From Flammeovirgaceae bacterium 311 (GTDB taxonomy: Bacteria > Bacteroidota > Bacteroidia > Cytophagales > Cyclobacteriaceae): DNA of 64,000 nucleotides. Positions 52,407 to 61,098 of this stretch are shown piece after piece; position 1 is the first letter of the stretch, and each line of letters starts with the position of its first letter. The translations under genes were made by a program, and so were the position numbers. The notes under the pieces are model-generated. The model saw only the letters and a list, made by a program, of their open reading frames with translations. It had not been told where the DNA came from and did no database searches. The stretch covers positions 186,001 to 250,000 of the forward strand of contig CP004371.1 in assembly GCA_000597885.1 (NCBI GenBank). Direction: 5' to 3'.

Positions 52407-53771
52407 TTAACTTAAAGGTAAGGAAATACTGAAAGTATTAGAATTGTATGTTTCGGAAACATAAGAAATTTCGCCCCTGTGCAGGGCAAGTATTTTATGC
52501 ACAAATACCAGGCCCAGGCCAAAACCTCTCTTGCCTTTGCTGTTTTCTCCCCTGAAGAAATGCTGAAAAAGAAAGCTGTGTTCCTTGTCGCTGATAATAG
52601 CACCATTATTTGTGAAATCGATTTGTAGCTTATCCGGAGCAGTTTTTATTGCAATTTTAGCTTTGTTGTCGTTGCTGTACTGCATACAGTTGATCATAAG
52701 GTTCGAGAGTGCAGCTTTTAGTAAACGATCGTTTGCCAGAACTGTAAGGTTGCTTTCAAACTCAGTGTTGCAGGCATAATCTATACTGAACTGAAAGTCG
52801 GGGTTTAGTTTGTTAAGCTCATCGGCAAGATCAAAAATCATCTCATCTACCCGCACATGAGTATGTAAGGAAAGGTTGCCGGATTCGGTTTTTGCAATTT
52901 CCAGTAATGAATTGATGATCTCGCTGAGATTCATCGTTTCATGCTTCTGGTTTCTGATCATTTCCTTCACCTTATCCAGATCTGTTTCTTTTTCTATTTT
53001 TTCAAGATTCGAAACCAATATGGCAATGGGAGTTTTTAACTCATGCGATATATGATGAACGGCATGCTTCTGAAAGGAGTAAGCTTCGTTCATTCTTTTC
53101 ATAAGCTCATTAAACCGCTGTGTTAGAATTGCCACCTCATTTCTAGTGCCGGGTTCTGCGAATGAAGCTGGCTTTACGCTAAAATCATAATCCTTGATCT
53201 TACTGGTAAGCGTCACAATTGGGTTTGTGATTTTCTTCGACAGGTAATATGACATGAAAATGACTACTACCGATATGCCCAGAAACGTAAGTGACAGCAC
53301 ATATCTGAGATAATTCAGATTATGATATCCTGTTACATCGTATGCTTTACTGATGCCAAAATAGCGCCCGTTTCCCAGATCATGATACATGCCTACAACA
53401 TCATATAAACCATCTTTAAGCTCTATCCAGGGATTGGTAGCAGAAAGTGTATCCAGCATCTGCCGGGTGTAAGGAATGCTGGTGTCGTCAATACTGGCGT
53501 AAATCAGTTTTTTGTCTTCATTGAAGATCAGCAGCTTTTCATCGTAAAGCTCGTTGATGGTGATTTGGTCCATGGATTGGATCAGTCTTTCATCAATACC
53601 CCTTATTTCTGTAAGAAATCTAAGCGTGGTGGTAATTTTATCCTTTTGCTGTTGCTGAAATTCCTCCTCACGGTATTCATAAAACAGGGTATAAATAAAA
53701 ATTAGTGCAATACCCACCAGCACAATAGTTACAACAGAAAAATACAGCAGTATTTTTTTCCTAATACTCAT
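52407..53771 (-). CDS. Sensor histidine kinase (HAMP, HisKA, HATPase)
   Basis: This is a transmembrane sensor kinase of 454 residues. A first span covers residues 8-31 (LLYFSVVTIVLVGIALIFIY). A periplasmic region of about 120 residues follows, then a second span at 157-176 and a HAMP region. The phosphoacceptor is His243 in HHISHELKTPIAILV. The ATP site has NLMINCMQYSND and GFGLGLVFVHKI. It overlaps the response regulator by ATGA. It is the CusS-like general type with no recognisable input domain. The genes right after it, SulP and carbonic anhydrase, may be its targets. Confidence 0.92.
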   Translation of the reverse strand: MSIRKKILLYFSVVTIVLVGIALIFIYTLFYEYREEEFQQQQKDKITTTLRFLTEIRGIDERLIQSMDQITINELYDEKLLIFNEDKKLIYASIDDTSIPYTRQMLDTLSATNPWIELKDGLYDVVGMYHDLGNGRYFGISKAYDVTGYHNLNYLRYVLSLTFLGISVVVIFMSYYLSKKITNPIVTLTSKIKDYDFSVKPASFAEPGTRNEVAILTQRFNELMKRMNEAYSFQKHAVHHISHELKTPIAILVSNLEKIEKETDLDKVKEMIRNQKHETMNLSEIINSLLEIAKTESGNLSLHTHVRVDEMIFDLADELNKLNPDFQFSIDYACNTEFESNLTVLANDRLLKAALSNLMINCMQYSNDNKAKIAIKTAPDKLQIDFTNNGAIISDKEHSFLFQHFFRGENSKGKRGFGLGLVFVHKILALHRGEISYVSETYNSNTFSISLPLS

Positions 53772-54457
53772 TGTTCTTCAAAATAGTAACCAAATCCAAT
53801 TTTGGTTTTGATGGAATCCTTGTTGAAGGGTTTGTCAATTTTTTTTCGAAGAAAATTGATGTATACCTCAATGGTATTGGTATTGGTATCAACGGCATTT
53901 CCCCAAATTTCTTTGATGAGGTCTTTTTTAGCTACTATTTCACCCCTGGCACTGATCAGGCGCAACAGAATCTGATACTCTCTTGGGGTAAGCATGATTT
54001 CCGTAGCCTGGCGGCTTACTTTTTTGTTGCCCGGTTCAATCAAAATATCTCCCGCTGTAATCGTGGCATTAAGATCCCTGACACTGGTATCTAAAACTCT
54101 TCGCTTTAGCAGGGAGTTGATTCTTAATGCCAGCTCCTTCATGTAAAAAGGCTTGGTCAGGAAATCATCGGCCCCACAATCATAGCCCATTACCTTATCC
54201 TCAATCTGATCGAAGGCTGTCAGCATTAGAACCGGTGTATCAAGATTGTATTTTCTGAATTCTCTGCACAACTCATAACCATTTTTATAAGGAACGTTAA
54301 TGTCCATGATAATGCAGTCATACTTAGTCTTTTTAAGTATTTTTTCAGCAATCAAACCATCAAATGCTGTTTCAACGATCATGGATTCTTCCGTCAGGGC
54401 TTCCTTGATGTTATTATTAAGGGTGGGGTCATCTTCTACCACCAATATCTTGTTCAT
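53768..54457 (-). CDS. OmpR/PhoB-family response regulator
   Basis: This is a DNA-binding regulator of 229 residues. The receiver has the acidic pair in VVEDDPT, the phosphorylated Asp52 in IIMDINVPYKNGYEL and Lys102 in LTKPF. The winged-helix C-terminus has REYQILLRLISARGEIV and TNTIEVYINFLRKKID. I start at the ATG at 54457, where MNKILVVEDD opens the receiver; the frame extends 42 residues further upstream without family similarity. It is translated together with the kinase gene. Confidence 0.93.
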   Translation of the reverse strand: MNKILVVEDDPTLNNNIKEALTEESMIVETAFDGLIAEKILKKTKYDCIIMDINVPYKNGYELCREFRKYNLDTPVLMLTAFDQIEDKVMGYDCGADDFLTKPFYMKELALRINSLLKRRVLDTSVRDLNATITAGDILIEPGNKKVSRQATEIMLTPREYQILLRLISARGEIVAKKDLIKEIWGNAVDTNTNTIEVYINFLRKKIDKPFNKDSIKTKIGFGYYFEEQ

Positions 54458-54692
54458 AGCACTTGGTTTATGGCTTAAATTATAAAATAACTGCTTTCCG
54501 GCAGCGGCAAATGCTGATTCCATATTATCCACAGCTGTACCAGGTGGGTAGGTTAACTGCCCTATACTGAACTGTAAGCGCATATCAGCACCAGGGTAAT
54601 GCAGTTAAAGGCAGTAATCACACAGGCAGGTTGCTGAAACATTCATGAATGGTTAACAGAAAAAAATGCCTTTACATGCAGCAGTAGGGTAA

Positions 54693-55673
54693 TTATTTTG
54701 CTAGACCTTCTTTATCTGCCGGTATTCTGATCTCGTATGTACTTTTTCTGGGCACGTTCAGCTTATAGGAGCTGCTGTTGTTAAACCAGGGATTGAGCAA
54801 CCGAAGCTCTTTATAGGTAGTATTCCTGTTTTTTGCAAAAGTCACCAGGTCATCAATATCCTTGTCTACAGTTTCTAAATAGTAGGTGTAGGGCTGATAT
54901 TTATCTTCCGGCTTCAGGAAATAACCATAGGCTTCCGGGTTTTCCAGGATCAGCTTAAAGGCCAGAATCCTGTATACATAACGTGCTGTTTCCTGGTTAA
55001 GGTGCAGGTCGAAGAAGTTATCGGACTGCTGATCTCTCAGTGCTTTTTGAATGCCACTCACTCCTCTGTTGTAAGAGGCAGCTACAAGCGTCCAGCTACC
55101 AAACTGCTCATAAGCCCATCTAAAATACCTGCAGGCAGCTTCGGTAGAAAGTTTAGGGTCGCGGCGCATGTCCACATCCTTGTCGATGTGGAGGTTAAAA
55201 TCCTTTGCAGTGGCTTCCATAAACTGCCACATGCCCGTAGCACCTACATATGATTCGGCATTGTTGTCCAGCTCGCTTTCTGCTACACCCAGGTAAATAA
55301 AATCTGAAGGTACCCCATTTTCTCTTAGTGTAGTTTCTACCAGCGGCCGCCATCGTTCTATATTTTTAAGGGCTAACATGGTGCGTGAATGCCGGAACAT
55401 GTTAACAGTCAGCTCGTTTTCAAGTGCTTCTCTGACATCAGTACGGTGCAGTGGTATGTTTTCGCCGGCAAAGGAAATGGATTGGGGCAGTGGAGGGGTA
55501 GTGATGAACTGTGGTGCACTTAAGTGAGAAGAGTCGCCTACCACAACCTGTACTTCGGTGCTTTTATCACTAAAGTTCTGCGTGCCATCATTCTCTATGC
55601 TGTTACCCGTATTACAGGCAGTCATCAATACACTGGCAAAGAGGGGGAGTAAAGTTCTGTTCAGGTGTGTCAA
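54693..55673 (-). CDS. Lipoprotein lytic transglycosylase (SLT domain)
   Basis: This is a cell-wall enzyme of 326 residues that cleaves peptidoglycan glycan strands without water. The signal peptide LLPLFASVLMTACNTGN ends in a lipobox with Cys at about residue 20. The catalytic Glu is in GVAESELDNNAES, followed by YVGATGMWQFMEATAKDF and ASYNRGVSGIQKAL, the SLT signature parts. There is a short MltD-like C-terminal part but no full LysM repeat. The start codon is TTG, because no ATG precedes the signal peptide. Confidence 0.87.
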   Translation of the reverse strand: MTHLNRTLLPLFASVLMTACNTGNSIENDGTQNFSDKSTEVQVVVGDSSHLSAPQFITTPPLPQSISFAGENIPLHRTDVREALENELTVNMFRHSRTMLALKNIERWRPLVETTLRENGVPSDFIYLGVAESELDNNAESYVGATGMWQFMEATAKDFNLHIDKDVDMRRDPKLSTEAACRYFRWAYEQFGSWTLVAASYNRGVSGIQKALRDQQSDNFFDLHLNQETARYVYRILAFKLILENPEAYGYFLKPEDKYQPYTYYLETVDKDIDDLVTFAKNRNTTYKELRLLNPWFNNSSSYKLNVPRKSTYEIRIPADKEGLAK

Positions 55674-55789
55674 GGTTGAAACGATTTGGATGTTAAACCT
55701 ATGCTGTTGTTTAGGTAGCTGGCAGTAAGATTGTTATAACAAAGTTAATGGCAAATGAATTAAACCTATGTAGTAGCTACAAGAACCTT

Positions 55790-56443
55790 ATGGCAAAGGA
55801 AGAAAAAAGAGAAAAAATCTTACCGGAAAGCAGGTATGACAAAGGCTACAAGGAAGCACGCAGAACATTTCTAAAGCAATCATCACTGCTCACAGCGCTG
55901 GCACTGGCACCACCGGCTGTAGTAAAGGCCGCAGAAGCAGGTCTGGATGAAAAAGTAGCAGATAGGTTTGAAAAGGTGCCGATAAGCCTGGAGATTAATG
56001 GAGAGCTGAAAAAGCTATCGGTAGAGCCAAGAACAACCTTACTGGACCTGCTGCGGGAGCAGCTGGATTTAACCGGTACCAAAAAAGGCTGCGACTACGG
56101 GCAGTGTGGTGCCTGTACAGTACTTGTAAATGGTCAGCGCATCAACTCATGCCTTAGCCTGGCCGTAATGCAGGAGGGTAAAAAGATTACCACCATAGAA
56201 GGGCTGGCGAATGGTGATGAACTGCACCCCATGCAGGCCGCCTTTATCGAATACGATGGTTTTCAGTGCGGCTACTGCACACCGGGACAAATTATGTCGG
56301 GGGTGGCCTGTATCCGCGAAGGGCATGCAAATTCTGATGAGGAGATCAGGGAGTATATGAGCGGAAATATTTGCCGCTGCGGGGCTTATCCTAACATTGT
56401 AAAAGCAATTGCTGCAGTTAAAAAAGAGGGCAAGAAGGTATGA
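55790..56443 (+). CDS. paoA: PaoA-like [2Fe-2S] subunit of periplasmic aldehyde oxidoreductase
   Basis: This is the small iron-sulfur subunit of a xanthine-oxidase-family enzyme. A twin-arginine signal, ARRTFLKQSSLLTALALAP, shows export of the folded complex. The first [2Fe-2S] site is CDYGQCGACTVLVNG with a later Cys in NSCL. The second is QCGYCTPGQIMSG with CRCG. I start at the ATG at 55790, where MAKEEKREK begins; an ATG 42 bp upstream adds 14 residues of doubtful value. It overlaps paoB by ATGA. Confidence 0.88.
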   Translation: MAKEEKREKILPESRYDKGYKEARRTFLKQSSLLTALALAPPAVVKAAEAGLDEKVADRFEKVPISLEINGELKKLSVEPRTTLLDLLREQLDLTGTKKGCDYGQCGACTVLVNGQRINSCLSLAVMQEGKKITTIEGLANGDELHPMQAAFIEYDGFQCGYCTPGQIMSGVACIREGHANSDEEIREYMSGNICRCGAYPNIVKAIAAVKKEGKKV

Positions 56444-57423
56444 TTCCATTTCAGTATGTAAGGCCAGCCAGGCAAAAAGCAGCCATTGATGTCCTGACCA
56501 GGGATGCTAATGCAATGTTTGTGGCCGGCGGCACCAACCTGATTGATCTGATGAAGCGGAATGTGATGAATCCCGAAAAGCTGGTAGACATTAACCAATT
56601 GCCGCTGCGTGCTATTGAGCAGGTGAAGGGAGGTGTTCGTATTGGTGCCCTGGTGAGCAATACTGCCCTGGCAGAAGATAAGCTGATAAAGGAGAAATAC
56701 CCGTTGCTGTCGCAGGCACTGGTGTCAGGTGCCTCTGCCCAGCTGCGCAATATGGCAACAGTGGGAGGGAACATAATGCAGCGCACCCGCTGCTACTATT
56801 TTTATGATACGGCATTACCCTGCAACAAACGTGAACCGGGCAGCGGCTGCGGTGCGCTGGAGGGTATCAATCGGATGCATGCCATATTTGGTTTCAGCGA
56901 TAAATGCATAGCGGTGCACCCCAGTGATATGAGTGTTGCCCTGGCGGCTCTTGATGCCACTGTGCGGGTAAGCGGCCCAAAAGGGGAGAGAAGTATCCCA
57001 TTTACAGATTTCCACCGACTGCCGGCTGATCAGCCTGAAAAGGACACAAACCTTGGCAGGGATGAGCTGATCCTGTCTGTTTTCATTCCTGATACCCCAT
57101 TTGCCAGTAATGCTCATTACCTGAAGGTGCGCGAAAGAGCCTCTTTTGCTTTTGCACTCATTTCAGTAGCTGCGGCCCTCGATATCAGCAACAATACCAT
57201 ACTGGATGCCCGCCTTGCCATGGGAGGGGTAGCTCATAAACCCTGGCGGCTGCTGGAGGCAGAGAAAATACTTAAAGGTAAGGCCATATCTGAAGAAACC
57301 TTCAGTCAGGCAGCAGTTGTAGCCATGCAGGGTGCTAAAGCTTTTGAACATAATGCCTATAAAATTAAATTGGGACCGGCTACCATTGTACAGGCATTGA
57401 AAAATGCTGTAGCAATGGTTTGA
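56440..57423 (+). CDS. paoB: PaoB-like FAD subunit with extra cysteine cluster
   Basis: This is the FAD-binding subunit of 327 residues. It has the FAD loop FVAGGTNLIDLMKRNVM and a second segment, ASAQLRNMATVGGNIMQRT. Between them and the C-terminal domain is an insertion with several Cys (RCYYFYDTALPCNKREPGSG, then a Cys-Gly and a later DKCIAVHPSDM). This matches the [4Fe-4S] site known in E. coli PaoB. It has no signal of its own and would be exported with PaoA. The next gene starts 2 bp after its stop. Confidence 0.9.
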   Translation: MIPFQYVRPARQKAAIDVLTRDANAMFVAGGTNLIDLMKRNVMNPEKLVDINQLPLRAIEQVKGGVRIGALVSNTALAEDKLIKEKYPLLSQALVSGASAQLRNMATVGGNIMQRTRCYYFYDTALPCNKREPGSGCGALEGINRMHAIFGFSDKCIAVHPSDMSVALAALDATVRVSGPKGERSIPFTDFHRLPADQPEKDTNLGRDELILSVFIPDTPFASNAHYLKVRERASFAFALISVAAALDISNNTILDARLAMGGVAHKPWRLLEAEKILKGKAISEETFSQAAVVAMQGAKAFEHNAYKIKLGPATIVQALKNAVAMV

Positions 57424-57425
57424 TA

Positions 57426-59651
57426 ATGATAAAACGGAAAAGCATGCGTAAAGCAGTAATGGGCGACAGGCTCGATCGGGTAGAGGGGCAACTGAAAGTT
57501 ACAGGGGCGGCACGTTATGCCGCCGAATACAACCTGCCGGGAGTTACTTTTGGGGTAATGATTACCAGCAACATTGCCAGGGGGCGCATCAGCAATCTTG
57601 ATACAAAAGCTGCCGAAAAATCTCCGGGCGTGCTTGCAGTTATAACTCATAAAAACTCTCCAGAGATACCTGGCTATGAGACTTCGGTCAATAATGAAGG
57701 CTCTCGTGTGTACGGGCAGGAATTCAGGTTATTTTACGATGATAAGATCCTGCATAACTTTCAGCCCATCGCCCTGGTGGTGGCAGATACGTATGAGCGG
57801 GCCGTACATGCTGCCTCGCTGGTTAAAGTTAGTTACGATAAGCAACCGCACAACACCAGCCTCCATGATAACCTCGAAAAAGCCATTACTCCTGCGGACC
57901 AGAAAGATTTTACTAAAGGCAAGGTCGCTGCAAGACTGGCAGCTCCCGTGCGGGTAGAGCGGGAGTATCATACTCCTATACAGGTGCACAATCCCATGGA
58001 AACCCATTCCACCACTGCCTATTGGGAAAGCGACCGTAAAGTAAAGGTCTATAATAAAACTCAGGCTACTAAAATATCACAGAGCGAAATCAGTAAAGCA
58101 TTTAAGCTGGAAAAGGAAGATGTAGAAGCACATTCTCCATTTGTAGGCGGTGCATTTGGAAGCTCCTCCCGTTTATGGCCTCAGGAGATGGCTGCCATTT
58201 TGGGCGCCAAAGTTACCGGAAGGCCGGTAAAAGTAATGCTGATGCGGGATCAGGTATTTAATATGGTGGGGTACCGACCCGCCTCTGTACAGAAATTCAG
58301 CATAGGTGCCACCACCGATGGTAAATTTCAGGGCATTTCACATCACAGCATTGGGTTTAGCTCCCGCTACGAACAATTCACCGAGCGCATACTCGATCCT
58401 ACCAAAACGATGTATAGCTGTCCCAATATGGATACGAGCTATAAACTGGTGCAGCTGGATATGAGCACTCCCTGCTGGACCCGTGGCCCCGGTGAAACAA
58501 GCGGCTCCTTTGCACTGGAATCTGCTGTAGATGAGCTGGCTTATGCTCTGAAAACAGATCCACTGGAGCTTCGTAGAAAGAATTTTGCCGAAGCAGACCC
58601 GGAAAATGGCAAACCCTGGTCCAGCAATTATCTGAGGGAGTGTTATGAACGTGGCGCTGAAGAATTTGGCTGGAGCAGGCGAAATCCGGAGCCACGTAGC
58701 ATGCAGGAGGCGGAGTGGCTGATAGGCATGGGCATGGCTTCCGGGATATACAAAGCTGCTCGTTCCAGGGCAGAAGCCAGGGCTACGCTATTGTCTGATG
58801 GCAGTGTGCAGGTGCGGAGCGCCGTTGCGGATGTTGGCCCGGGTTCTGCCACCATCTTTACCCAGATAGCCGCAGATGTTTTAGGTTTACCCATGGAAAA
58901 AGTACGCTTTGAATGGGGAAACTCCAGGTTTCCACATGCTCCGGGGCAGTTTGGCTCCCATACCACGGCCTCTGTTGGTTCTGCCGTTTATGAGGTCTGC
59001 ACAGATCTAAAGCAAAGGCTACTGGAGCTGGCGGTAAACGAGCCCAAATCTCCGTTGTATGGTGCGCAGGCATCAGCAATACAGTTCAACGAAAATACAA
59101 TAAGTGTACTGGATGGTTCGGCGAGTCTTACCTATACAGACATCCTTAATTTACATGCATTGCCAGAATTAGAGGTAAGCAGAGCGTCAGAAGGAGGGCA
59201 GGAGCTTGAACAATTCTCCAGCAAATCATTTTGTGCCAATTTCGTAGAAGTACGCGTACATGCTGCTACAGGCGAAGTAAGGGTTTCAAGGGTTGTTTCG
59301 GCTGTGGATGCCGGCAGGATCATGAACCACAAAACAGCCGAAAGCCAGGTGTATGGCTCTGTAGTATGGGGTATTGGTATTGCCCTGATGGAGGAGGGCA
59401 TCATAGACCACCGCTTTGGCAGGCACCTCAATAATGACCTGGCAGATTACCATGTACCCGTTAATGCAGATGTTCCCGAAATAAAAGTTTTGTTTACCGA
59501 TAAGGAAGATCCGATTGTTGACCCCATGGGTGCCAAGGGAATCGGTGAAATACCGCTCGTAGGTTTTACAGCAGCCATTGCCAATGCAGTTTACCATGCC
59601 ACCGGCAAACGCATTACGGAATTACCTATTACACCGGATAAACTGGTTTAG
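57426..59651 (+). CDS. paoC: PaoC-like molybdopterin subunit
   Basis: This is the catalytic subunit of about 741 residues, holding the molybdenum cofactor and oxidising aldehydes. VEGQLKVTGAARYAAEYNLP opens the first domain. FVGGAFGSSSRLWPQE and RGPGETSGSFALESAVDELA are cofactor-binding segments. The active-site Glu lies in GAKGIGEIPLVGFTAAIANA near the end. The start is the ATG at 57426, because the frame otherwise opens with a TTG. No PaoD/XdhC-type cofactor-insertion gene is in the window, so it must come from elsewhere. Confidence 0.9.
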   Translation: MIKRKSMRKAVMGDRLDRVEGQLKVTGAARYAAEYNLPGVTFGVMITSNIARGRISNLDTKAAEKSPGVLAVITHKNSPEIPGYETSVNNEGSRVYGQEFRLFYDDKILHNFQPIALVVADTYERAVHAASLVKVSYDKQPHNTSLHDNLEKAITPADQKDFTKGKVAARLAAPVRVEREYHTPIQVHNPMETHSTTAYWESDRKVKVYNKTQATKISQSEISKAFKLEKEDVEAHSPFVGGAFGSSSRLWPQEMAAILGAKVTGRPVKVMLMRDQVFNMVGYRPASVQKFSIGATTDGKFQGISHHSIGFSSRYEQFTERILDPTKTMYSCPNMDTSYKLVQLDMSTPCWTRGPGETSGSFALESAVDELAYALKTDPLELRRKNFAEADPENGKPWSSNYLRECYERGAEEFGWSRRNPEPRSMQEAEWLIGMGMASGIYKAARSRAEARATLLSDGSVQVRSAVADVGPGSATIFTQIAADVLGLPMEKVRFEWGNSRFPHAPGQFGSHTTASVGSAVYEVCTDLKQRLLELAVNEPKSPLYGAQASAIQFNENTISVLDGSASLTYTDILNLHALPELEVSRASEGGQELEQFSSKSFCANFVEVRVHAATGEVRVSRVVSAVDAGRIMNHKTAESQVYGSVVWGIGIALMEEGIIDHRFGRHLNNDLADYHVPVNADVPEIKVLFTDKEDPIVDPMGAKGIGEIPLVGFTAAIANAVYHATGKRITELPITPDKLV

Positions 59652-59663
59652 GTATGCGATGTT

Positions 59664-59703
59664 AAGTTTTGCATAATAATCTGTTTCTGGCAAAACTTCT
59701 TTT
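59664..59703 (+). terminator. Hairpin after paoC
   Basis: AAGTTTTGC at 59664-59672 pairs with GCAAAACTT at 59690-59698, followed by CTTTTT. It starts 13 bp after the paoC stop. The stem is AT-rich, so strength is moderate. Confidence 0.55.
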
Positions 59704-59752
59704 TAAGGATGTGGTATTATAATGTATGTAGAATTTATAATTTTTTAATCAT

Positions 59753-60115
59753 ATGAATACCAATATAATACCTTCTAAAACGCACGCTATCATCGATTAT
59801 GCCACGGCGGCATCCCTGATTACGCTTCCCCTGATTTTCAGCAGCAAAAAGAACAGGGGCATGGAAACTTATTTGCCCATGATTATGGGAGCGGGTGTTT
59901 TAGTACAGAGTTTTTTTACCAAATATGAGCTGGGTGTAAAAAAGAAAATGAGCATGCCCCGTCACCTTCAGCTTGATTATATTAACGGAGCGCTGATGGC
60001 TGCGTCTCCATTCCTGTTTGGCTTCCGCAAAAAAGCCTGGGTACCCCATCTGGCTGTTGGTCTTACAGAACTAGCTATTACATTTTTCTCTAAGCCATAC
60101 CCCAGGAAGATCTAA
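59753..60115 (+). CDS. Small membrane protein, SPW-repeat-like
   Basis: This protein of 120 residues has about four hydrophobic segments in two similar halves. HAIIDYATAASLITLPLIF at the start and LQLDYINGALMAASPFLFGF later share the D-Y-x3-A/G...P pattern, as in SPW-type proteins. KTHAIIDY and MPRHLQLDY are conserved-looking junctions. The function is unknown. A strong terminator follows. It lies alone between the pao operon and the minus-strand genes. Confidence 0.7.
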   Translation: MNTNIIPSKTHAIIDYATAASLITLPLIFSSKKNRGMETYLPMIMGAGVLVQSFFTKYELGVKKKMSMPRHLQLDYINGALMAASPFLFGFRKKAWVPHLAVGLTELAITFFSKPYPRKI

Positions 60116-60136
60116 ACCATAACTGCACATCATTAT

Positions 60137-60185
60137 AACAGCCTGGCTGGAATGCTATAAGACTCCAGCCAGGCTGTTTTTTTTA
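60137..60185 (+). terminator. Strong intrinsic terminator
   Basis: CAGCCTGGCTGGA at 60139-60151 and its exact reverse complement at 60164-60176 enclose 12 bases. The stem can extend by two A-T pairs, and a run of about eight T follows. It ends the small membrane protein gene. Confidence 0.88.
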
Positions 60186-60248
60186 TGATCTTTAGATTTG
60201 AATGTATAGAGTCATCCGGCATTAAAAATGAGCTTGCTTTTTTAAGAA

Positions 60249-61031
60249 CTATGCAACAGCTTCAGCACAGCATACTGTAAAAACCGATGTTTCCATAAAG
60301 CGGGAAGCCACCACAATTTCAGTACTTCCGGCATATTCTGTAAATATTTCCTTTACAAGCTCAGGGCAATTGTTGTCTTTGGAAAGATGTGCCAGCAGCA
60401 AATGGCTCATGAAGCTGGGTTTATAGGCTGTAAACAGGGCCAGTGCCTGCTTATTTGATAAATGTCCGTGGCCGCTCCTGATGCGATTCTTCAGGAAATA
60501 AGGATAAGAGCCCTTCTCCAGCAGTACATCATCGTAATTGGCTTCCAGAATGGCTGCATGGCATTGCCTGAAGTAATGGATCAGGTTTTCGCAGGGGGCG
60601 CCAATATCTGTAAAGATGCCAACCCTGGTGGCACCATGGCTAACTACAAAGCTGTGCGGGTCTGCCGCATCATGAAATTTTGGAAAGGCTGTAACTGATA
60701 GCTCCCCGATCTGAACAGCCTGGAAAGCTTCAAAAGGTACCGCTAATGAATTATAGGGGCTCAGACGTGCATTACGCAGGGTGCCCGGCGTGATATACAC
60801 AGGCAGCTGGTATTTTTTGGCCAGTACCGGAATACCCCTTATATGGTCAGAATGCTCGTGCGAAACAAATATTGCCTTTACCTTATCCATTGATAAACCC
60901 AGGCGCTTCAGGCGTTTTTCTGTTTCCCGGCAGGATATACCGGCATCTATCAGCACAGCCTCCTGCTCATTACCTACATAGTAACAGTTGCCGTTGCTGC
61001 CCGAATTTAATGATGTGATGAACAATTGCAT
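60249..61031 (-). CDS. MBL-fold hydrolase, WalJ/YycJ-like
   Basis: This is a metallo-beta-lactamase-fold hydrolase of 260 residues. It begins FITSLNSGSNGNCYYVG, a hallmark of the YycJ/WalJ group. The metal motif is FVSHEHSDHIRG near residues 54-65. GIFTDIGAPCENLIHYF and LEANYDDVLLEKGSYP follow, with SNKQALALF near the end. The family is thought to act on nucleic acid ends or in cell-wall signalling, and the substrate here is unknown. It looks like a housekeeping gene. Confidence 0.87.
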   Translation of the reverse strand: MQLFITSLNSGSNGNCYYVGNEQEAVLIDAGISCRETEKRLKRLGLSMDKVKAIFVSHEHSDHIRGIPVLAKKYQLPVYITPGTLRNARLSPYNSLAVPFEAFQAVQIGELSVTAFPKFHDAADPHSFVVSHGATRVGIFTDIGAPCENLIHYFRQCHAAILEANYDDVLLEKGSYPYFLKNRIRSGHGHLSNKQALALFTAYKPSFMSHLLLAHLSKDNNCPELVKEIFTEYAGSTEIVVASRFMETSVFTVCCAEAVA

Positions 61032-61098
61032 AGTACTACAAATAAACCCTTTTTTTGGAAAGCATTCAAAGCTTATGCTTCAAATTCAATATTTTGCA

